Both the position numbers and the translations under genes were made by a program. The notes beneath the pieces are model-generated. The model saw only the letters and a program-made list of their open reading frames with translations. It ran no database searches and was not told the origin of the DNA. Positions 8,653 to 18,358 of a stretch of DNA of 64,000 nucleotides are shown in pieces (position 1 is the stretch's first letter; the number at the start of each line of letters is the position of its first letter). The DNA comes from Amycolatopsis arida (GTDB lineage Bacteria > Actinomycetota > Actinomycetes > Mycobacteriales > Pseudonocardiaceae): contig NZ_FOWW01000002.1 of the NCBI RefSeq assembly GCF_900115565.1, positions 235,160-299,159 on the forward strand. Reading direction: 5' to 3'.

Positions 8653-9894
8653 TCAGAGGTTGGCGGGGAGGACGGCGTACTGGCGGACGTAGAGGTCGGT
8701 GTAGGTGACGGGGCCACGGGGGCCGGGGACCCTGTCCAGGTTGATCCCGGTCTCCGGCACGCCGAACAGCTTGAAGCCGTCGAGCAGGCGGGTCGGCGCG
8801 TTCCAGAACACGCCGGTGCCCTCGTAGGCGTCGAAGAACTCGGCCGCCGTGGCGGGATCCTCGGTGGCGATCCCGGCCGCGAGGCCGGAGGTTCGCTCGT
8901 TCGCGATCGCGGCGGCCTCGCGCAGGCCGTCCACCGGGGCCACGGTCACGGTGGCCTCCCGGTCGGCGTCGAGCGCCCACTCGTAGCCGATCGGATGGTC
9001 GTGCGGGGGCAGCGACGGCCGCACGTCCCGCTCGGCGAGCGCGTCCGCCACCACCGGCCACAGCCGGTCGTAGGCCGCGGCGTGGATCAGCAGCAGGTTC
9101 AGCCGGTTGCACACCCCGAGCCGGTCCAGGCTGTCGACGACCAGCGTGCGCACCCTGCCCTGGTCGGCGTCCTCGGCCAGGTACAGCACCCCACCACCGT
9201 CGGCGTGCGCGAGCGTGCGCACCCCGTGCCGGGCGGCCTCGGCCGCCAGCGACCGGGTGCTCTCCCCGCTGCCGCGCAGGATCACCAGCGGCACCAGGTC
9301 CGGCTGGCCCACCAGCGCCGCGGCGGCCTCGCGCTCGGCCCGCGGCACCAGCTGCACCACGTCGGCGTCGATGCCGGCCTCGGCCAGCGCCGGGACGACG
9401 ACCTTCTCCAGCAGCCGTTGCGCCGAGCCCAGCGCCGCCGAGCCGGTGCGCAGCACCCCGGCGTTGCGCGACTTGACCAGCTGCGAGGCGACGTCCACGG
9501 TCACGTTGGGTCGGGCTTCGTAGTTGGCCCCGATCACCCCGACCGGGCGTCGGCGCTCCACCAGCCGCAGCCCTTCGGCCGGGCTGGACAGCGGGATCTC
9601 CCGCTCCGGATGCGGGGCGCCGGCGAGCAGCCGCAGCTGCTCGGCCATTCCGGTGAGTCGGGCGTCGGTGACGGTGAGCCGGTCCAGCAGGCCGGCGCTC
9701 ATGCCCTCGTCCCTGGCCTTGGCGATGTCGGCCGCGTTCGCGTCGAGCACGGCCGCGCGCTCGGCGAGCAGCCGGTCGGCCATGCCCGTGAGCGCCGCGT
9801 CGACGGCGGCGCCGTCCGCCGCGGCGAGCGACGGCGCCGCCCGCCTCGCCGCGAGCGCGCACTCCCGAACCGCCTTCGCCACCTCGTCCGTCAC
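8653..9894 (-). CDS. proA: Glutamate-5-semialdehyde dehydrogenase (gamma-glutamyl phosphate reductase)
   Basis: Second step of proline synthesis: NADPH-dependent reduction of glutamyl-5-phosphate. 413 residues, an aldehyde-dehydrogenase-fold protein with the ProA motifs NYEARPNVTVDVASQLVKS, LGVCNRLNLLLIH (carrying the likely catalytic Cys) and the C-terminal NAPTRLLDGFKLFG, a diverged form of the usual NASTRF-DG-FGLGAEIGI block. Several blocks differ from common ProA, for example ADGGGVLYLAED where CHVYVDxxAD is usual, so this is a divergent member or a paralogue. Start GTG 9892-9894 was chosen from family length. The usual partner proB is not in the window. Confidence 0.85.
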   Translation of the reverse strand: MTDEVAKAVRECALAARRAAPSLAAADGAAVDAALTGMADRLLAERAAVLDANAADIAKARDEGMSAGLLDRLTVTDARLTGMAEQLRLLAGAPHPEREIPLSSPAEGLRLVERRRPVGVIGANYEARPNVTVDVASQLVKSRNAGVLRTGSAALGSAQRLLEKVVVPALAEAGIDADVVQLVPRAEREAAAALVGQPDLVPLVILRGSGESTRSLAAEAARHGVRTLAHADGGGVLYLAEDADQGRVRTLVVDSLDRLGVCNRLNLLLIHAAAYDRLWPVVADALAERDVRPSLPPHDHPIGYEWALDADREATVTVAPVDGLREAAAIANERTSGLAAGIATEDPATAAEFFDAYEGTGVFWNAPTRLLDGFKLFGVPETGINLDRVPGPRGPVTYTDLYVRQYAVLPANL

Positions 9895-9961
9895 GGCACT
9901 CGCCCTTCTCACCCGCGTTCTTCCCGGGCCATCAGTGTGCCGCACGGATCGCGCCACCCGT

Positions 9962-10690
9962 TCAGGCGGTCAGGGCGGCCACGGGCTCGAGGAGCAGCAC
10001 CGTCCCGACGACGAGGCAGCAGACCGCCAGCACCCCGAGGATCAGCACCCACAGCAGCGCCGGCATCCCGGTGAGGCGGGCCAGCTGGTCGGCGTCGGAG
10101 TCGCGGGCGGCGCCGCGGCGGCGCTTGGCCTGCAGCTCGAAGACCGGCCGGACCGCGCCGAACAGCAGGAACCACGTCATCAGGTAGACGAACACGCCCT
10201 GCACGCCGGGCGGGGCGACCAGTGCGACCACGGCGAGCACCGCGGCCACGGTCACCACCGCGAACACCCCGTAGGCGTTGCGCACCATCACCAGCACGCC
10301 GAGCAGCAGCACGGCCGCGATGGTCAGCAGTGCGGCCATCCGGCCGGCGGCGAGGAGGCTGGCGAACGCCACCCCGAGCAGCGCGGGCGCCGGGTAGCCG
10401 GCGAACGTGGTGAGCACCATCCCGGGACCGGTCGGCTTGCCGCGGGACACGGTGACGCCGGAGGTGTCCGAGTGCAGCCGGATGCCGCGCAGCCGCCGGC
10501 CGCTGAGCACGGCGAGCAGGGCGTGCCCCGCCTCGTGCACGATGGTGATCACGTGCCGGGCGAGCCGCCACGGCCGGCGGGCCAGCACCAGGGCGAGCGC
10601 CGCCACCCCGGCGACGAGCGCCACCGCCGGCGGCGGTGGCGCCTGGGTGTCGAACAGCCGCCAGATTCCGATCGCGTCGGTCAGCTCCAC
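9962..10690 (-). CDS. M50B-like membrane metallopeptidase family protein
   Basis: 242-residue integral membrane protein with HEAGH (HExxH zinc motif) in a hydrophobic context near residue 52 and about six further hydrophobic segments. It resembles the actinobacterial peptidase M50B-like family (site-2-protease relatives). The remote third zinc ligand cannot be assigned with confidence, so activity is unproven. The GTG start at 10688-10690 lacks a good Shine-Dalgarno. It lies 67 bases upstream of proA on the same strand, so they may share a transcript. Confidence 0.75.
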   Translation of the reverse strand: MELTDAIGIWRLFDTQAPPPPAVALVAGVAALALVLARRPWRLARHVITIVHEAGHALLAVLSGRRLRGIRLHSDTSGVTVSRGKPTGPGMVLTTFAGYPAPALLGVAFASLLAAGRMAALLTIAAVLLLGVLVMVRNAYGVFAVVTVAAVLAVVALVAPPGVQGVFVYLMTWFLLFGAVRPVFELQAKRRRGAARDSDADQLARLTGMPALLWVLILGVLAVCCLVVGTVLLLEPVAALTA

Positions 10691-10800
10691 CTGATCAGCT
10701 CATCACGACCCCCTTTCGTTCGAAGTAGGCACCCCCGCGGGGCGACGATGCCTGGCGCCCCGGACACCGACGGCCGATCCGTCGCCGCCGGCACGCCGAC

Positions 10801-10870
10801 CCGCTAGACTCTGCGCCACAAAGTAAATGAAAACCGGCCTCGGGGCGCGGAAACCCGCAGGTCACGAAGT
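10801..10870 (+). promoter_or_regulatory. CRISPR leader with predicted -10 box
   Basis: Relatively A-rich stretch (CACAAAGTAAATGAAAAC at 10817-10834) in very GC-rich surroundings, abutting the least-varied end of the array. TAGACT at 10805-10810 is a plausible -10 box for pre-crRNA transcription to the right. The orientation agrees with the repeat sequence and with repeat decay at the far end. Confidence 0.6.
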
Positions 10871-11265
10871 GTCTTCCCCGCACCCGCGGGGGTGGTCCCC
10901 CGCCGAGCACGTACAACACGGTGGTGTTCATGTCTTCCCCGCACCCGCGGGGGTGGTCCCGTAGGTGTCCAGGCCCCGGTACGACGACTGGGGTCTTCCC
11001 CGCACCCGCGGGGGTGGTCCGGACTGCTTCGTCCGCGCAGCGCTCGATACGAAGTCTTCCCCGCACCCGCGGGGGTGGTCCCCCGACGCCGAGCTTGCGG
11101 GTCTGCTGCCCGAAGTCTTCCCCGCACCCGCGGGGGTGGTCCGGCGGGGCGCGTCACCGACCAGCAGCGACGCCGGTCTTCCCCACACGCGCGGGGGTAG
11201 TCCCGTCACCAAGCGCGCCGGTGCGGGCTCGCGGTAAGTCTTCCCCGCACGCGCGGGGGTGGTCG
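10871..11265 (+). CRISPR. Type I-E CRISPR array, 7 repeats, 6 spacers
   Basis: Seven 28-base repeats begin at 10871, 10932, 10993, 11054, 11115, 11176 and 11238. The first five are identical (starting GTCTTCCCCGCACC and ending GGGGGTGGTCC). The sixth has three mismatches and the seventh two. Spacers are 33, 33, 33, 33, 33 and 34 bases. The CCCCGC/GCGGGG stem and the 28/33 geometry are those of type I-E. Decay at the right end puts the leader on the left, so the newest spacer is 10899-10931. No cas gene is present anywhere in the window. Short ORFs across the array are artefacts. Confidence 0.97.
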
Positions 11266-11335
11266 TGCTGGTCGGGCGGCACGGGCAACCGCGTCATGGT
11301 GCGTCCCGGCGCGGCCGCACCGCCGGCTGGTCACG

Positions 11336-12268
11336 TCAGCCTCCCCCGCGGGCGGTCGGGCCCACCGGCTCGGGGGTGTCGTCGGCGAGGCGCACCAGGT
11401 GCGCCGCCCAGCCGCGGTACGGGCGCCACCGCTCGGCGAGGCGCTCCAGCGCGGGCACGTCCGCAGGGCCCACGCCGTACCGGCGCGCCATCGCCACGCG
11501 CAACCGCCAGTCGTCGCGCGGGAAGACGTCCGGGTGGCCCGCGCCCCGGCCCAGCACCAGCTGCGCCGAGTGCGGCCCCACCCCGGGCAGCTGCCGCAGC
11601 CGCCACAGCGCCTCCTCGGCCTCCATCCCGCGCAGCCGCTCCGCGTCCAGCTCGCCGGACCGGGCCGCCAGCGCGATCGCCCGCAGCCACTCGACCTTCC
11701 GCTCCGGCAGCCCGGCCACCCCGTCGACCTCGGCGAGGACCCCGGGCGCGGGGAAGGCGCACAGCACCGCCGTCCCCACCCGCACCCTCGGCCCGTGCCG
11801 GCGGGCGATCCGCTGCTTGACCGCCGTGGCGTAGCCGCCGCCCATCCGGTTGGCCATGATCGCCCAGCACGCCGCCTCGTAGGGCGAGGCGAACAGCACC
11901 GGGCGCATCCCCGGCCACCGCCGGTACAGCCCGTCGAGCACCGGGTCCGCCTCCGCCACGGCGGCGAAGTCACCGCCGTCGACGTCCAGGGACAGGATGC
12001 GCCCGGCCTGCACGGTCGCGGCGGGCACGACGTCCGGTGGCGCGCTCACCTCGATCCGCACCGGACCCGGGGCGCGCTGGCGCACCAGCACCCCGGCCGG
12101 CACCCAGCGGCCGTCGACCGGGAAGGCCAGCGCCAGCCCGTCCACCGCGGGATCGCGGGCGGGCGGCGGCACGTCGTCGAGAAACCCGGCGCTCGCGGCG
12201 AGGTCGAACGGGCCGCGAGCGGTGACATCGGTGACGATGCCGGCGTGCTCGGTCAGCGGCGCGGTCAC
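11336..12268 (-). CDS. AlkA-like DNA-3-methyladenine glycosylase
   Basis: Base-excision repair enzyme of the HhH-GPD superfamily, removing alkylated bases from DNA. 310 residues: an N-terminal AlkA_N-like beta domain (to about residue 110), then the helical glycosylase domain with the helix-hairpin-helix LRQLPGVGPHSAQLVLGRG and the catalytic-Asp segment FPRDDW (D252/D253). Start GTG 12266-12268 has GGGAG eight bases upstream. It lies 70 bases beyond the last CRISPR repeat on the opposite strand; no functional link to the array is implied. Exact substrate range is unknown. Confidence 0.85.
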   Translation of the reverse strand: MTAPLTEHAGIVTDVTARGPFDLAASAGFLDDVPPPARDPAVDGLALAFPVDGRWVPAGVLVRQRAPGPVRIEVSAPPDVVPAATVQAGRILSLDVDGGDFAAVAEADPVLDGLYRRWPGMRPVLFASPYEAACWAIMANRMGGGYATAVKQRIARRHGPRVRVGTAVLCAFPAPGVLAEVDGVAGLPERKVEWLRAIALAARSGELDAERLRGMEAEEALWRLRQLPGVGPHSAQLVLGRGAGHPDVFPRDDWRLRVAMARRYGVGPADVPALERLAERWRPYRGWAAHLVRLADDTPEPVGPTARGGG

Positions 12269-12626
12269 GGCCCTGCTCCCGCCGCGCCGCGTCCCCACGA
12301 AAGCGCTCCCCCCGCGGCGGCCGGCCCGCGCGGGGCGGCCGATCCGCACCGGCCAGCGACAGCGACACAGTGGACCAGCGTGTCGGATCTGCTCACGGTG
12401 GACCTCGTCATTTCTGGACTCCCCTCCGGTCGTGGTGGTGTCCGACGCTAGGGCGGGGTGGCGACGAGGACCAGGAACAGTGGGAACGAAGGGACCACCC
12501 GGTCCCGGAAACCGCGCGAACGGGCACCTCGGACCCGTGCGAGCCGGCGCGAACGGGCGGGTCGGTCACCGGAGGAAGGGACGGCCGCGCCGGGGCATAC
12601 TGGGGACGGCGGAAGGAGGAGCAGAC

Positions 12627-13397
12627 GTGCCGACCAGCCCGAAAGCCCGCGAGCGGCTCCTGGACCTGCTGACCGAACCGGTGTCCGAGCCGGACCTCGC
12701 GCACGGCTACGTCGACCTCCTCGGCGGTGCCGAGCAGGCCGGCCCTTCCACCGGACTGGCCCAGCGGCTGATGCGCACCACGGCGGTGCCGATGGTCTAC
12801 GAGCGGTACTGGCGCCCCGCGCTCGGCCGCGTCGCCAAGGGGCTGCGCGGGCCGAGCATGGAGCGCGAGGTCGCACTGGCCGTCGACCTGCTGCGGCCGC
12901 GCCCCGGCCGGACCGTGCTGGACGTCGCGTGCGGCACCGGCCGGTTCACCCGCGCGTTCGGCGAGGCGGTCGGCGCCGAGGGCCTCGCGATCGGGCTCGA
13001 CGGCTCCCGCCAGATGCTGGCCAAGGCGGTCGCCGCCGAGCCGCAGCCGGAGTCGGTGGCCTACGTCCGCGCCGACGCCGTCACCCTGCCGCTCCGCCCC
13101 GCCTCCGTGCAGGGGCTCTGCTGCTTCGCCGCGCTGCACCTGTTCGCCGACCCCGACGCCGCGCTCGACTCGTTCACCAGCACCCTCGAGCCGGGCGGCC
13201 GGCTGGCCCTGTTCACCAGTGCCCGGCACGGCTGGCCGCCGGCGCGGGCGGCGATCACCCTCCTCGGCGCGACCACCGGCATGCGGATGTTCGACCGCGG
13301 GGAGATCGCCGCGAAGCTGCGCGACCGCGGCTTCACCGAGATCACCGAGGACTACGCCGGCGTCACCCAGATCGTGGCCGGCACCAGGGCCCCGTGA
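12627..13397 (+). CDS. Class I SAM-dependent methyltransferase
   Basis: 256-residue cytoplasmic methyltransferase of unknown substrate. The SAM-binding motif I is VLDVACGTGRFTRAFG near residues 95-110. Motif II follows as GLDGSRQMLAKA, then ADAVTLPLRPASVQG (motif III-like), a Methyltransf_11/25 arrangement. About 70 residues precede the fold. Start GTG 12627 has GGAAGGAGG six bases upstream. It stands alone between the divergent glycosylase and the convergent leucine-degradation operon. Confidence 0.85.
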   Translation: MPTSPKARERLLDLLTEPVSEPDLAHGYVDLLGGAEQAGPSTGLAQRLMRTTAVPMVYERYWRPALGRVAKGLRGPSMEREVALAVDLLRPRPGRTVLDVACGTGRFTRAFGEAVGAEGLAIGLDGSRQMLAKAVAAEPQPESVAYVRADAVTLPLRPASVQGLCCFAALHLFADPDAALDSFTSTLEPGGRLALFTSARHGWPPARAAITLLGATTGMRMFDRGEIAAKLRDRGFTEITEDYAGVTQIVAGTRAP

Positions 13398-13401
13398 CAG
13401 C

Positions 13402-13427
13402 CCTGACGCCGGGGATCCCCGGTCAGG
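13402..13427. terminator. Bidirectional hairpin terminator
   Basis: CCTGAC (13402-13407) pairs with GTCAGG (13422-13427) around the perfect inner palindrome CCGGGGATCCCCGG (13409-13422). It sits between convergent gene ends and overlaps the acyl-CoA dehydrogenase stop. It has no U-tract, as usual in actinobacteria. Confidence 0.6.
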
Positions 13428-14586
13428 ACCGCAGGCCGAGCTCCCTGGCGATCAGCATCCGCTGCACCTCGCTGGTGCCCTCGCCGATCTCCAGGATCTT
13501 GGCGTCCCGGTAGAAGCGGCCCACCGGGAACTCGTTCATGAAGCCGTAGCCGCCGAAGATCTGGGTCGCGTCGCGGGCGTTGTCCATCGCCGCGTTGGAG
13601 GAGACCAGCTTGGCGATGGCCGCCTCCTTCTTGAACGGCTCGCCGCGCAGCATCTTCGCCGCCGCCGCGTAGTACGCCAGCCGCGCGGTGTGCGCCCTGG
13701 TCTCCATGTCCGCGACCTTGAACTGGATGGCCTGGTACTCACCGATCCTGCGGCCGAACGCCTCCCGCTCGTCGACGTAGCGCAGGCACTCGTCGACGCA
13801 GCCCTGGGCCAGCCCGACGCTCAACGCGGCGATCGCCACCCTTCCCTCGTCCAGAATGGACAGGAACTGGGCGTAGCCGCGGCCGCGGGAACCGAGCAGG
13901 TTCTCCTCCGGCACCCGGCAGTCGTCGAACGACAGCTCGTGGGTGTCCGAGGCGTTCCACCCGACCTTCGAGTACTTGGGCGCGACGGTGAACCCGGGCG
14001 TTCCGGACGGCACGATGATCGTGGAGATCTCCTTGCCGCCGTCGGGCTTGGTCCCGGTCACCGCGGTGACGGTGACCAGCCGGGTGATGTCGGTGCCCGA
14101 GTTGGTGATGAACGACTTGCTGCCGTTGATCACCCAGTGTCCCCCACCGTCGACGAGCTTCGCCGTGGTGCGGGTGGCCCCGGCGTCCGACCCGCCACCG
14201 GGCTCGGTCAGGCCGAACGCGCCCAGCGCCTCGCCGGCGCACAGCGCGGGCAGCCACCGCTCCTTCTGCTCGGCGGTACCGAACCGGTAGATCGGCATGG
14301 CGCCGAGCGACACCCCGGCCTCCAGGGTGATCGCCACCGAGGAGTCCACCCGAGCCAGTTCCTCCAGCGCGAGGCACAGCGCGAAGTAGTCGCCGCCCAT
14401 GCCGCCGTACTCCTCGGGGAACGGCAGGCCGAACAGGCCCATCCGGCCCATCCGCGCGACGAGGTCGTACGGGAACTCCTCCCGCTCGTAGAAGCCGCCG
14501 ATCACCGGCGCCACCTCGTTCTGCGCGAAGTCGTGGACGGTCTTGCGCAGTGCCTCGTACTCGTCGTCCAGCCTGAAGTCGATCAC
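13423..14586 (-). CDS. Acyl-CoA dehydrogenase (FadE19/isovaleryl-CoA dehydrogenase-like)
   Basis: FAD-dependent oxidation of an acyl-CoA, probably isovaleryl-CoA given its operon partners. 387 residues with the family order: N-terminal helices, the beta domain [19 protein letters not shown], and C-terminal helices ending in [34 protein letters not shown]369 in GEGTSE is the likely catalytic base. Start GTG 14584-14586 overlaps the stop of the carboxylase gene (GTGA) and has GAGGAG five bases upstream. An open frame continues upstream to 15888 but lies within the carboxylase and is not coding. Last gene of a three-gene operon. Confidence 0.93.
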   Translation of the reverse strand: MIDFRLDDEYEALRKTVHDFAQNEVAPVIGGFYEREEFPYDLVARMGRMGLFGLPFPEEYGGMGGDYFALCLALEELARVDSSVAITLEAGVSLGAMPIYRFGTAEQKERWLPALCAGEALGAFGLTEPGGGSDAGATRTTAKLVDGGGHWVINGSKSFITNSGTDITRLVTVTAVTGTKPDGGKEISTIIVPSGTPGFTVAPKYSKVGWNASDTHELSFDDCRVPEENLLGSRGRGYAQFLSILDEGRVAIAALSVGLAQGCVDECLRYVDEREAFGRRIGEYQAIQFKVADMETRAHTARLAYYAAAAKMLRGEPFKKEAAIAKLVSSNAAMDNARDATQIFGGYGFMNEFPVGRFYRDAKILEIGEGTSEVQRMLIARELGLRS

Positions 14587-16574
14587 GGTGTCTCCTCGGG
14601 GGTGACCAGAGCAAGGGGTTCGTCCAGCGCGACCTGTTGGCCGGCCCGGACGTGCAGCTCGGCGACCACGCCGTCCACCGGCGCGGTGATGGTGTGCTCC
14701 ATCTTCATCGCCTCCACGACGAGCAGCGGGGCGCCGGCGCGCACCACGTCGCCCTCGGCGACCTTCACCACGAGCACGGTGCCCGGCATCGGGCTGGTGA
14801 CCGGGCCCGCCGCGGCCGACTCGCCGGAGGTGGCCAGCAGGTTCGGCCGCTCCCCGACCGGGAGGCAGAAGCCGTTGCGGGCCAACCAGAGCGTGCCGTC
14901 GGGGGCGCTGGTCCGGCGGAACCGGCGCAGCTCCCCGGCGTAGCGCAGCTCGAGCCCGGCGCGGGAGTCCGTCCAGCGGGCCGCGACCGGCACGGGCTCG
15001 GCGTCGTCGACGGTCACCGTGGCGTCGCCGGGCAGGCCCTCGACCCGCACCATCGCCTCGGTGTCGCCGGATCGCAGCCGGAACGTCACTCCGCCCGGCC
15101 CGCCGAGCCGCCACCCGCTGGGCACGTCCCACGGGTCCACCACCGGCCCGGTCGGGCTCAGCGACAGCAGCCGGTCCAGCGCGGCGGCGACGAAGAACTC
15201 CGCCGGGACCTCGACGCGCACCAACTGGTCCAGCCGCCGCTCGACCAACCCGGTGTCCAGCCGGCCCGCGCGCACCTCGTCGTCGGCGAGCAGCGCGCGC
15301 AGGAACGGCACGTTCGTGGGCACGCCGAGCACGGCGGTCTCGCCGAGCGCGTGGTCGAGCCGGTGCAGCGCGGCGTCCCGATCCGGTCCCCACGCGATGA
15401 CCTTGGCCAGCATCGGGTCGTAGTGCGAGCCCACGGCGGTGCCCGCGCGCAGCCCCGAGTCCACCCGCACGTGCTCGGCGACCGGCTCGCCGACCGCGAG
15501 CACGGTGCCGCCGGTGGGCACGAACCCGCGGGCGGGGTCCTCGGCGTAGACCCTGGCCTCGACCGCGTGCCCGGTGAGCCGGACGTCCTCCTGGCGGAGG
15601 GCGAGCGGCTCGCCGGCCGCGACGCGCAGCTGCCACTCCACCAGGTCCATGCCGGTGACCAGCTCGGTGACCGGGTGCTCGACCTGGAGTCGGGTGTTCA
15701 TCTCCATGAAGAAGAACTCGTCGGGGTCGTGCGCCGAGACGATGAACTCGACCGTGCCGGCGCCGACGTAGCCCACCGAGCGGGCGGCGTCCGCTGCCGC
15801 CGCGCCCATCCGGGCCCGTGCGGCGTCGTCGAGCAGCACCGAGGGCGCCTCCTCGATGATCTTCTGGTGCCGCCGCTGCAGGCTGCACTCCCGCTCGCCG
15901 AGGTGCAGCACCGTGCCGTGGGTGTCGGCGAGCACCTGGATCTCGATATGCCGCGGCGCGGTGACGAACCGCTCCAGCAGCAGCCGGTCGTCGCCGAAGG
16001 CGGCCCTGGCCTCCCTGCGGGCCGACTCCACCGCGCCGGCGAGCTCCTCGGGCCGCTCGACCAGCCGCATCCCCTTGCCGCCACCGCCGGCTGAGGGCTT
16101 GAGCAGTACCGGGTACCCCACCTCGGCCGCCGCGGCGGCGAGCGCGCCAGGGTCGTCGGCGTCCACATCGGACCTTCCTGGCACCACGGGGACGCCGGCC
16201 GCGGACACCGTGGCCTTGGCCCGGATCTTGTCGCCCATGGCCTCGATCGCCGCATCCGGCGGGCCGACGAACGCCAGCCCGGCCTCGGCGCAGGCACGGG
16301 CGAACGCGGCGTTCTCGGCGAGGAACCCGTAGCCGGGGTGCACCGCCTGGGCCCCGGTGTCCACCGCCGCACGCACCACGGCGGCGATGTCGAGGTAGCT
16401 GCGCGCGGCCTCGGCCGGCCCGATCCGGACGGCGACGTCGGCCTCCCGCACGTGCCGCGCGTCGGCGTCGGCGTCGCTGTAGACGGCGACCGAGCGCACG
16501 CCGAGCCGGCGCAACGTGCGGATGACGCGGACGGCGATCTCACCGCGGTTGGCGACCAGAACTGTGTCGAACAT
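14583..16574 (-). CDS. accA1: Biotin-dependent acyl-CoA carboxylase alpha chain (AccA1-like, methylcrotonyl-CoA carboxylase)
   Basis: ATP-dependent biotin carboxylase fused to the biotin carrier domain, 663 residues. The N-terminal [21 protein letters not shown], the ATP-grasp loop [14 protein letters not shown] and the active-site block [18 protein letters not shown] mark biotin carboxylase. The C-terminal EAMKMEHT holds the biotinylated K624. Paired with AccD1 and a FadE19-like dehydrogenase it matches the mycobacterial fadE19-accA1-accD1 locus for leucine degradation, so methylcrotonyl-CoA is the best guess. ATG 16572-16574 starts three bases after the AccD stop, so the two are coupled. 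Confidence 0.93.
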   Translation of the reverse strand: MFDTVLVANRGEIAVRVIRTLRRLGVRSVAVYSDADADARHVREADVAVRIGPAEAARSYLDIAAVVRAAVDTGAQAVHPGYGFLAENAAFARACAEAGLAFVGPPDAAIEAMGDKIRAKATVSAAGVPVVPGRSDVDADDPGALAAAAAEVGYPVLLKPSAGGGGKGMRLVERPEELAGAVESARREARAAFGDDRLLLERFVTAPRHIEIQVLADTHGTVLHLGERECSLQRRHQKIIEEAPSVLLDDAARARMGAAAADAARSVGYVGAGTVEFIVSAHDPDEFFFMEMNTRLQVEHPVTELVTGMDLVEWQLRVAAGEPLALRQEDVRLTGHAVEARVYAEDPARGFVPTGGTVLAVGEPVAEHVRVDSGLRAGTAVGSHYDPMLAKVIAWGPDRDAALHRLDHALGETAVLGVPTNVPFLRALLADDEVRAGRLDTGLVERRLDQLVRVEVPAEFFVAAALDRLLSLSPTGPVVDPWDVPSGWRLGGPGGVTFRLRSGDTEAMVRVEGLPGDATVTVDDAEPVPVAARWTDSRAGLELRYAGELRRFRRTSAPDGTLWLARNGFCLPVGERPNLLATSGESAAAGPVTSPMPGTVLVVKVAEGDVVRAGAPLLVVEAMKMEHTITAPVDGVVAELHVRAGQQVALDEPLALVTPEETP

Positions 16575-16577
16575 GCC

Positions 16578-18209
16578 TCACATCCGGAAAACGCCGTAGC
16601 CGACCGGTTCCAGCGGCGCGTTGGCCGCCGCGGACAGCGCGAGCCCGACCACCTGACGGGTGTCCGCCGGGTCGATCACGCCGTCGTCCCACAGCCGCGC
16701 CGTCGAGTAGTACGGGTTGCCCTGCTCCTCGTACTGGGTTCGGATGGGCTCCTTGAACGCCTCTTCCTCCTCGGCCGACCAGGTGCCGCCGCGGGCCTCG
16801 ACCGCGTCCCGGCGGACGGTGGCCAGCACCGAAGCGGCCTGCTCACCGCCCATCACCGAGATCCGGGCGTTCGGCCACATCCAGAGGAAGCGGGGCGAGT
16901 ACGCGCGGCCGCACATCGAGTAGTTGCCGGCGCCGAACGAGCCGCCGATGATCACGGTCAGCTTCGGCACCCTGGCGCAGGCCACCGCGGTGACCATCTT
17001 GGCGCCGTGCTTGGCGATGCCACCCGCCTCGTAGGCCTTGCCGACCATGAAGCCGGTGATGTTCTGCAGGAACAGCAGCGGCACCGAGCGCCGGTCGCAC
17101 AGCTCGATGAAGTGCGCGCCCTTCATGGCGGACTCGGCGAACAGCACGCCGTTGTTGGCGATGATGCCCACCGGGTGGCCGTGGATCCGGGCGAAGCCGG
17201 TGACCAGTGTGGTGCCGTACTCCTTCTTGAACTCGGCGAACCTGCTGCCGTCGGTGATCCTGGCGATCACCTCGCGCACGTCGTAGGGGGTGCGCGGGTC
17301 GGTGGGCACCGCACCGTACAGCTCGGCGGGGTCGACGGCCGGCGGCTCGGTGGGCAGCACCTCCCACGGCCGCGGCGGGCGGGGGCCGAGCGTGCCGACG
17401 ATGGACCGGACGATGCGCAGCGCGTGCGCGTCGTCCGTGGCGAGATGATCGGTGACTCCGGAGGAGCGGGCGTGCACGTCCCCGCCGCCGAGCTCCTCGG
17501 CGGTGACGACCTCGCCGGTGGCGGCCTTCACCAGCGGCGGCCCGCCGAGGAAGATCGTGCCCTGGTCGCGCACGATCACCGCCTCGTCGCTCATCGCCGG
17601 GACGTAGGCGCCGCCGGCGGTGCACGAGCCGAGCACCGCGGCGATCTGCGGGATGCCGCGGGCGGACATGGTGGCCTGGTTGTAGAAGATCCGGCCGAAG
17701 TGCTCGCGGTCCGGGAACACCTCGTCCTGCCTCGGCAGGAACGCGCCGCCGGAGTCGACGAGGTAGGCGCACGGCAGGTTGTTGTGCAGCGCCACCTCCT
17801 GCGCGCGCAGGTGCTTCTTGACGGTCATCGGGTAGTAGGTGCCGCCCTTGACCGTGGCGTCGTTGGCGACCACGACGCACTCACGGCCGGACACCCTGCC
17901 GACCCCGGTGATGATGCCCGCGCTGGGCGCCTCGTCGTCGTAGAGCCCGGTGGCGGCCAGCGGGGAGAGCTCGAGGAAGGGCGATCCCGGGTCGAGCAGC
18001 GCGTCCACCCGGTCCCTCGGCAGCAGCTTGCCGCGCTCGACGTGCCGGGTTCGCGCCTTCTCCGGCCCGCCCTGCCGCGCGACGGCCAACCGCTTGCGCA
18101 GGTCCTCGACGAGCTCGGCGTGCGCGGTGGCGTTGCGCGCGAAGGCCTCACCCCGCGGATCGACCGAGCTGGTGAGCACCGGCATGTCGGCCGGTCCACC
18201 TGGTGGCAT
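16578..18209 (-). CDS. accD1: Acyl-CoA carboxylase beta chain (AccD1-like carboxyltransferase)
   Basis: Carboxyltransferase half that transfers CO2 from biotin to an acyl-CoA, probably 3-methylcrotonyl-CoA. 543 residues with two crotonase-fold halves. The oxyanion-hole regions are [20 protein letters not shown] in the N-half and [20 protein letters not shown] in the C-half. The C-terminal sequence [22 protein letters not shown] is typical of methylcrotonyl-CoA carboxylase beta subunits. ATG 18207-18209 has AGGAGGAGG five bases upstream. First gene of the operon, reading away from three operator copies and the divergent TetR gene. Confidence 0.94.
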   Translation of the reverse strand: MPPGGPADMPVLTSSVDPRGEAFARNATAHAELVEDLRKRLAVARQGGPEKARTRHVERGKLLPRDRVDALLDPGSPFLELSPLAATGLYDDEAPSAGIITGVGRVSGRECVVVANDATVKGGTYYPMTVKKHLRAQEVALHNNLPCAYLVDSGGAFLPRQDEVFPDREHFGRIFYNQATMSARGIPQIAAVLGSCTAGGAYVPAMSDEAVIVRDQGTIFLGGPPLVKAATGEVVTAEELGGGDVHARSSGVTDHLATDDAHALRIVRSIVGTLGPRPPRPWEVLPTEPPAVDPAELYGAVPTDPRTPYDVREVIARITDGSRFAEFKKEYGTTLVTGFARIHGHPVGIIANNGVLFAESAMKGAHFIELCDRRSVPLLFLQNITGFMVGKAYEAGGIAKHGAKMVTAVACARVPKLTVIIGGSFGAGNYSMCGRAYSPRFLWMWPNARISVMGGEQAASVLATVRRDAVEARGGTWSAEEEEAFKEPIRTQYEEQGNPYYSTARLWDDGVIDPADTRQVVGLALSAAANAPLEPVGYGVFRM

Positions 18210-18247
18210 GCCCGCCTCCTCCTGATGCGCCGGTGGAACGAATCCAG

Positions 18248-18337
18248 GTTAGCAGCCGTTAACTCCCCGCGGGATGTTAGCGACGGTTAACCCACCTGTC
18301 CAGGCAGCGGAAAGCAATGATGTTAGTCATCGCTAAC
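18248..18337. promoter_or_regulatory. Triple TetR operator between accD1 operon and its regulator gene
   Basis: Three 16-base near-palindromes of form GTTAGC-N4-GYTAAC: 18248-18263 (GTTAGCAGCCGTTAAC), 18276-18291 (GTTAGCGACGGTTAAC) and 18322-18337 (GTTAGTCATCGCTAAC). Centre spacings are 28 and 46 bases. The third overlaps the predicted -35 region of the TetR gene, and the first two lie close to the accD1 start. This arrangement fits joint control of both directions by the adjacent TetR protein. Confidence 0.75.
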
Positions 18338-18346
18338 CTGGCCGAC

Positions 18347-18352
18347 TAGACT
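18347..18352 (+). promoter_or_regulatory. Predicted -10 element (TAGACT), leaderless TetR gene
   Basis: TAGACT is followed by six bases and then GTG 18359, a leaderless arrangement. The -35 region falls inside the third operator copy. Confidence 0.55.
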
Positions 18353-18358
18353 GGGGCG

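Noticed and set aside
10695-11237. Several short open frames across the CRISPR array
   Set aside because: Their products are repeated PPRVRGR/HPRGCGED-like strings created by the 28-base repeat.
11336-12268. Glycosylase as a CRISPR-associated gene
   Set aside because: It is a standard AlkA-like repair enzyme; closeness to the array is not evidence of a link.
14587-15888. Upstream extension of the acyl-CoA dehydrogenase frame
   Set aside because: Lies wholly inside accA1 on the same strand, and the real start has a good ribosome binding site at 14586.
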